Below are positions 58,606 to 64,000 of a stretch of 64,000 nucleotides of DNA, piece after piece. A program made the position numbers and the translations under genes. This DNA comes from Candidatus Peregrinibacteria bacterium (lineage in GTDB: Bacteria > Patescibacteriota > Gracilibacteria > UBA1369 > LOWO2-01-FULL-3), in NCBI GenBank assembly GCA_030592015.1, contig JAUUZY010000001.1:62001-126000 (forward strand), in the 5' to 3' direction. Each line of letters opens with the position of its first letter. Positions within the stretch are counted from its first letter, which is position 1. Below the pieces are notes generated by a model. The model was not told where the DNA came from. It ran no database searches and saw nothing but the letters and a program-made list of their open reading frames with translations.

Positions 58606-60138
58606 CTAAAACTCAGACCAAAGCAATTGGTTTGTAACCTCATGATGATACAAAACTTCACCAGCCTTCACTTTATCCCCTAAAGCCCTTGGAGACCTAT
58701 CAGCGACAGACATTTTCAACTCATAATATTTCCTATGATTTGCATCACCCATAATAGTCATCATAAACTCACTTCTCTTAAAATAATTAATAGCAGAATA
58801 AATATCAGAAGATAATTTTTCAACATTCTCACCCGAAATTTTCCCCCTCCATTCTCTCAATTTTTCATCACTCGCATCAAGACCGGACAATCCAGCAGTA
58901 AGCAATGCATAGATATAAAGATATGGACTGGAATCAGGAGCAACAGTTCTCACCTCAATCCTAGCACTACTTTCATTACCAATAGGGATTCTAATCATAG
59001 ATCCCCTATCAACACTAGAACATTTTATCTCATTTGGAGCTTCATAGTGAGGATCCAAACGTCTATAAGAATTAACACTGGAATTTAAGACAAGACACAA
59101 ATCATTAGCATATGCCAGAATTCCCAAGATAAATTTGTGTGCCGTTTCTGATAAAGAATTTACTCCATTTTCTTCATAAAATATATTCTTGTCATTTTCA
59201 GACAAGGAAATGTTTGTATGCATACCACTTCCATTCATTCCCTGCACAGGTTTTGGCAAGAATGATGCAGTACAACCCATTTCACTGGCAATTTGACGAG
59301 CAAGTAGCTTATAGAGAAGAATTTGATCAGCAGCATCCAAAGCACTTGAATACTTGAAATTCAATTCAAATTGAGCAGGAGCAACTTCCGGATGATCCTT
59401 TTCGTTCTCAAAACCAAGAGCACGCTGAGCACCAGCCAATCTATCAATAAAAAGTCGAAGCTCATCCTGCGGCAAACAATTGAAATAACCACTCATAGTA
59501 GCCAATTCAAATCCCTCTTTTTCATCAAATGATTGTTCAGCCTTACGCCCCTTAAAAACAAATCCCTCAATTTCAGTAGCAAGATTCACAGTAATCCCCT
59601 GCTTGTCCTTAAGCTCATGACACAAAGTACTCAAGTGGCCTCTAAAGTCACCAGAATAAACACTCCCATCCTTGTCACAAACGTTTGAAAAAACCATAAC
59701 CTTCCCGGAACCAAATAAGTCTGAAGGAAGCCATCTAAAAGTGGTCCAATCCAAAGAAAGCCTCAAGTCTGACTCATGCTGAGCAGTGAACCCCTTGATA
59801 GAAGATCCATCAAAAGTTAAATTTTCATGAGATGAAACAATATGTTTCTTGTCATAATCAAGTAAATGCAAACGCCCCTCCAAATCTGCAAAACAAACAG
59901 TAATAGCCTTTATTCCATCCTCCTCACCCAAGTAATCTATAAATTTAAACCTCATCTCATCACTGGTTACACCATTCAAGCGCTCTCTCTTAACCTCCAA
60001 ATTCTTCTCCTCAAGCTCAGTATAGGAAAGCTCCAAAAAATCATCAGTCTTCTTGATAAAATCAGCATAGTCTCTCTCCTTCCCCTGAATTGTCTCCCCA
60101 GCCCCAATCTTGCTTACAGTTAATACGTCATCGATCAT
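58606..60138 (-). CDS. glnA: Glutamine synthetase
   Basis: FDGSSIKGF, PEVAPAQFELNFKYSSALDAADQ, GMNGSGMHTNISL, RIPIGNESSARIEVRTVAPDSSPYLY; about 70-aa N-terminal extension. Confidence 0.94.
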   Translation of the reverse strand: MIDDVLTVSKIGAGETIQGKERDYADFIKKTDDFLELSYTELEEKNLEVKRERLNGVTSDEMRFKFIDYLGEEDGIKAITVCFADLEGRLHLLDYDKKHIVSSHENLTFDGSSIKGFTAQHESDLRLSLDWTTFRWLPSDLFGSGKVMVFSNVCDKDGSVYSGDFRGHLSTLCHELKDKQGITVNLATEIEGFVFKGRKAEQSFDEKEGFELATMSGYFNCLPQDELRLFIDRLAGAQRALGFENEKDHPEVAPAQFELNFKYSSALDAADQILLYKLLARQIASEMGCTASFLPKPVQGMNGSGMHTNISLSENDKNIFYEENGVNSLSETAHKFILGILAYANDLCLVLNSSVNSYRRLDPHYEAPNEIKCSSVDRGSMIRIPIGNESSARIEVRTVAPDSSPYLYIYALLTAGLSGLDASDEKLREWRGKISGENVEKLSSDIYSAINYFKRSEFMMTIMGDANHRKYYELKMSVADRSPRALGDKVKAGEVLYHHEVTNQLLWSEF

Positions 60139-60345
60139 AAATCTTTGATTAAAAAATAATGACTACAAAGAAATACAGGGCAAAGCATTACAGCACAAGA
60201 GGCAAATACAAGGCAAAAAAGTACTGTCGGAAAAACTATAAACAGCCTCAAGTCTCTAATCTTTGACCCTAAGAAAATGTAAAAAACTCCGACTGTCGGA
60301 AAAAGTTACAACTGGATTCGAATTGCACTCATCGTGCAAATATTG

Positions 60346-61602
60346 CTAAATAAACAAGAGTGAAACCCCGCCTGCAATTAACATCAAAGTAAAAACAACA
60401 GCTATTCTTATCGCAGCCTTTCTTGCACCAAAAACAAAAAACATTCCTGCCTTTGCGACTGTATTTGTCATCGCAGCAATAGTAATAGCGGTAACAGCAG
60501 ATAGCGTAGAAAGTTCACCCTTTGCCAAGGTCGCTACAGACACTGTAATAGCATCAACATCAAGTAGACCTGAAACAAAACTGGTAATATACAAGCCCTT
60601 ATCACCCATCGTCGCCTGAGCAAATTTAGCAAAAAACAGTATAGATGCAAAAAACATACCAAACTTCAAAGCCGGCCAAAGACTGAAAGGACTTTCAAGT
60701 TTCATAGGTTTATGTTTTACCTTTTTATGCGAACTGCCATCCTTCCCAAGTATAAAATAAAGAATTGCTATAGATCCAACTGCCGCCATTGACAGCATTG
60801 GAAGAAGCAACATCTTAACAAGAACAGGATTCAAAATTGCAACCTCAACTAAAACTCTCACAAACATGGCACTACTGGCAATAACCACAGCCACAACGTA
60901 TGGAGAAATTAAAGATTTGTTTTTCTTGCTCTGCCCAGAAAAGCTCAAAGTTAGAGCCGTACTAGAAATAAGTCCACCAAAAAATCCGGAAAACAAAATT
61001 CCTCTCTTCGCACCAAAAAGTTTTATAGCAATGTAACTTATAAAAGAAATACCAGAAATAAACACCACCATTAGCCAAATAATATATGGATTGAAGAATT
61101 CATAAGGCCCAAAAGCAGTATTCGGTAAAAGTGGCAAAACTATAAAAGCAATCAATACAAATTCAATAGTGGAAAGAATTTCCACATTCTTCACATCCTT
61201 AGCCCAATCATGTAGAGGTCTTTTGAAATGAAGAATGGCAACAGAGATCAAGGCAACCGAAGTAGCCAGAAGATAGTTTTCCATAGCACTCATGATTCCT
61301 ATTATATAAACCATAATTGCAGCAATTTCAGACGTTGCACCAACAACCTTTGATTTCATATTAGTCATCACATAGGAAGCAATCAAAAGCCCCAAGAATC
61401 CTGCAGTGAGTACCGCAAAAATCACAGGTGAATGAAGCGAAAGCATATAAGATAAAGCTCCCAGCAACCCAATCAAAGAAAAGGTTCTAATTCCTCCAAA
61501 GGATTTATATTCATGTAGTTGAGACCTTCTTTCACGCTCCAGCCCAATAAGGCCTGAAAGCACAACCGCTACACCTAATTGTTGAAATATAGAAAGTTCC
61601 AT
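60346..61602 (-). CDS. MgtC/SapB-DUF4010 family membrane protein
   Basis: QLGVAVVLSGLIGLERERRSQLHEYKSFGGIRTFSLIGLLGALSYML; downstream DUF4010-like TM region. Confidence 0.9.
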   Translation of the reverse strand: MELSIFQQLGVAVVLSGLIGLERERRSQLHEYKSFGGIRTFSLIGLLGALSYMLSLHSPVIFAVLTAGFLGLLIASYVMTNMKSKVVGATSEIAAIMVYIIGIMSAMENYLLATSVALISVAILHFKRPLHDWAKDVKNVEILSTIEFVLIAFIVLPLLPNTAFGPYEFFNPYIIWLMVVFISGISFISYIAIKLFGAKRGILFSGFFGGLISSTALTLSFSGQSKKNKSLISPYVVAVVIASSAMFVRVLVEVAILNPVLVKMLLLPMLSMAAVGSIAILYFILGKDGSSHKKVKHKPMKLESPFSLWPALKFGMFFASILFFAKFAQATMGDKGLYITSFVSGLLDVDAITVSVATLAKGELSTLSAVTAITIAAMTNTVAKAGMFFVFGARKAAIRIAVVFTLMLIAGGVSLLFI

Positions 61603-61708
61603 CTGAGTATTATAGCATTTTTAAGCAATTTACTCAATGTTTCCAAAAAAGTGGTAAATTCAGAAGCCCTGCTATATACTTTCTTAATGACGATTAACCC
61701 AATTTCCC

Positions 61709-62122
61709 ATGTTTACACCACAACTATTATTGATAGCTATGGCCGTCCTAATGCTAACAATGTACTTACCGGCTATTGTATGTCCAAAAAAATTCCGCAA
61801 AGAATTAATAAACATGCTAGCAGATAGAAACAGAACAAGACTAGCAGGATTCATCTACATGCTTATATCCCTGTTTTTCCTCTCAGTTTACTGGAAAATA
61901 GACAAAAGCTGGATGACACTTGTATCAGTAATAGGATGGGGAACACTGCTAGAAGGAGTATTCTTAGTTTGGTTTCCAGAAAAAACAAAAAACCTTACAA
62001 AGAAGTTCTTCAGCTCTGACCAAAGCACCATCATATTAGCTGTAATAGCCATTATATTCGCAATAGCATTGCTATATATAACAATAAACCTATTTCAAAT
62101 AGGAGAACTAATAAGCGGCTAA
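61709..62122 (+). CDS. Four-TM membrane protein (family member 3 of 3)
   Basis: KIDKSWMTLVSVIGWGTLLEGVFLVWFPEKTKNLTKKFF parallels DWTVxITLxGWxxLxKGxxxxxxPE of the other two. Confidence 0.8.
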   Translation: MFTPQLLLIAMAVLMLTMYLPAIVCPKKFRKELINMLADRNRTRLAGFIYMLISLFFLSVYWKIDKSWMTLVSVIGWGTLLEGVFLVWFPEKTKNLTKKFFSSDQSTIILAVIAIIFAIALLYITINLFQIGELISG

Positions 62123-62317
62123 TTATCTAGCATTCTTAGTTAAAGTACGTAAAGCGGAAGCAGAAATCTTCATCTTTACCATTCTGCCAGTCTTAGGGTC
62201 TAGAACCCTCTTCACAAACAAGTTTGGCCGAAAAGTACGTTTTCGTGCATTACATGCGTGACTTCGGTTATTCCCAGCAGATGTTTTCTTACCTGTAATT
62301 TGACAAACTCTAGCCAT
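62123..62317 (-). CDS. rpmB: 50S ribosomal protein L28
   Basis: MARVCQITGKKTSAGNNRSHACNARKRTFRPNLFVKRVLDPKTGRMVKMKISASALRTL. Confidence 0.97.
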   Translation of the reverse strand: MARVCQITGKKTSAGNNRSHACNARKRTFRPNLFVKRVLDPKTGRMVKMKISASALRTLTKNAR

Positions 62318-62462
62318 ATCAATTTAGTGAAAAAAGCAGAGCTATTCTAGCAAGTTAAAAAGAAAAAGCAACATATTTTCAAAAAGAAGGACCTATAAGT
62401 CACCACATTGCAAAAGCATCAAAACTATGGTATAATTGAGGGAGTACTTAAGAAAAACAAAA

Positions 62463-63113
62463 ATGAATCACCAATTTATTTACAAATTCGTCAGCCCTGA
62501 AGCAATGAAAATTACGGCTGAAGCACCCAAGAAAACCCACGAGACAAGCCGTGATAGAGTTAAAAAAATTAACAATTACCTTCGAAAGAAGCTTGGAAAG
62601 GAAATCAAAAAAGGAGAGTCATATACAAAGACTCCCCGTCTTCAAGCTGAATACCTAGAGGATATTGCAGAAAAACAAAGGAAAAATCTAACAGACAAGG
62701 AAAAGGGCGTACTAGACAACATAAAATTGTACAATAAAGAAAGCTCTTGGGAATTTAAATATTCAAACAACACACTGTGGGACACACTTACTACCGCATA
62801 CAAAAAATTAGGAATAAAAAACAAGGCACTTAGAGGAAAATTAACAAATAGTACTTTAGCAGAAATCGCTAACGGAAATGGAATAAAATTAATCAGCGAT
62901 AAAGCAAAAGAAAAAGTAAAGACTGAAGACGGATATCACAATATATGGAAAATGCCACTTGCAAAACTTGGAATAGCAAAATTTAAGTACAACTCAGAGA
63001 AAGGAAATTTGGTAGCCATAGACAAAAAGAACAATGAAATACTTTCATTTGACACTTTTGTACAGCCGGTAATGTTTCATTACCAATTTGAAGAAGAAGA
63101 ATCTACAGTCTAA
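62463..63113 (+). CDS. Hypothetical protein
   Basis: ORF with start at MNHQFIYKF (62463); Lys-rich, no recognised family. Confidence 0.7.
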   Translation: MNHQFIYKFVSPEAMKITAEAPKKTHETSRDRVKKINNYLRKKLGKEIKKGESYTKTPRLQAEYLEDIAEKQRKNLTDKEKGVLDNIKLYNKESSWEFKYSNNTLWDTLTTAYKKLGIKNKALRGKLTNSTLAEIANGNGIKLISDKAKEKVKTEDGYHNIWKMPLAKLGIAKFKYNSEKGNLVAIDKKNNEILSFDTFVQPVMFHYQFEEEESTV

Positions 63114-63538
63114 GATTCTCTCTTTCGATGAAAGAACTTAATTGGCATAGTCGCAATGAAAGCTTCGACGACGCCATCTAAAGTCACAAGGATAAGAAGC
63201 CCCTCATGCGACCCCATAAGAAAAATGTCGATTACTGAGAATGCCAGTAGGGCAAAAATCCCATACAGAATAAAGAAAACTATCCCTTTAAACTCATGAA
63301 GCCCTTTTTCATCGCTGATACTTTCGTATGCAACAGAAAACAAAAACATCAAAATCATACCAACCAAAAAATTCTTCAAAAAAATTAAAAAATAAATATT
63401 CAAAGTTCCAAAGCCAAAAACGCTAATATCCACAGGGATATCCGGGAAAAAATCAAAAAGCCAAAAGACAAAGCTATTATAAGCAAGCGACATAAGACCA
63501 ATCAAAAGACCTACGATTAAATACCTACCAATTCTCAT
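63110..63538 (-). CDS. Four-TM membrane protein
   Basis: 142 aa hydrophobic ORF. Confidence 0.75.
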   Translation of the reverse strand: MRIGRYLIVGLLIGLMSLAYNSFVFWLFDFFPDIPVDISVFGFGTLNIYFLIFLKNFLVGMILMFLFSVAYESISDEKGLHEFKGIVFFILYGIFALLAFSVIDIFLMGSHEGLLILVTLDGVVEAFIATMPIKFFHRKRES

Positions 63539-63581
63539 ATAAAAAACTTAATATATAAGCAATATATTTTCAACAAATAAA

Positions 63582-64000
63582 ATGAGTATACGTATAGAAA
63601 AAGATTCACTTGGAGAAGTAAAAGTCCCTTCAAAAGCGTATTTCGGAGCATTTACAGTGCGTGCAAACAATAATTTTCAAATAAGTGGAATAAGATCCCC
63701 GTTCATATTCGAAAAAGCCCTAGGAATAGTAAAACTCGCCGCAGCTCAAACAAATCTTGAATTGGGATTAATAGATAAAAAATATAAAAAAGTCCTTTTA
63801 CAAGCATGTAAAGAATTTATCGAAGGGAAATTTTCAACAGAATTTGAACTGGACGTATTCCAAGCAGGGGCAGGAACAAGCTACAACATGAACGCCAACG
63901 AAGTTATTGCAAATCGAGCAAATGAACTATTGAAAGTACAAAAAGGAAAATACACTCATATTCACCCAAACAATCACGTGAATATGGCACAATCTACAAA
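63582..64000 (+). CDS. Class II fumarase/aspartase family enzyme, truncated at window end
   Basis: MSIRIEKDSLGEVKVPSKAYFGAFTVRANNNFQISG...FELDVFQAGAGTSYNMNANEVIANRANELL...HPNNHVNMAQST. Confidence 0.93.
   Translation, partial: MSIRIEKDSLGEVKVPSKAYFGAFTVRANNNFQISGIRSPFIFEKALGIVKLAAAQTNLELGLIDKKYKKVLLQACKEFIEGKFSTEFELDVFQAGAGTSYNMNANEVIANRANELLKVQKGKYTHIHPNNHVNMAQST

Overview
AT-rich, gene-dense 64 kb bacterial window. GroES/GroEL, RNase Y, TypA, a DEAD-box helicase, GlnA, Gmk, Ssb and L28 sit among many Lys-rich, SLH-domain and small uncharacterised proteins. Content and style suggest a candidate-phyla (CPR/Patescibacteria, possibly Peregrinibacteria-like) genome; this is inference, since no marker phylogeny could be run. 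UGA behaves as a stop codon (standard code 11). Two tRNAs (Gln-CTG, Asn-GTT) are clear. Most interesting: (1) a self-contained, ORF-free transcription unit at about 29617-30134 (+) with a near-consensus promoter, many stem-loops, a pseudoknot with a competing alternative hairpin, and a terminator, matching no ncRNA class I could recognise; (2) an accretion zone downstream of tRNA-Asn (32072-36300), where tRNA-3'-end-like repeats separate small gene modules (P-loop ATPase, repeat protein, two RelE-type toxin-antitoxin pairs, small basic peptide/VF530); (3) a tandem triad of Cys-rich, repeat-containing zinc-ribbon proteins (10007-14919); (4) a three-gene cluster with two HEPN-like motifs and a membrane protein (25801-28219); (5) a duplicated promoter and 5' fragment of an EamA transporter gene bracketing two accessory genes (22325-24908). 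No CRISPR array, rRNA, transposase or integrase was recognised.
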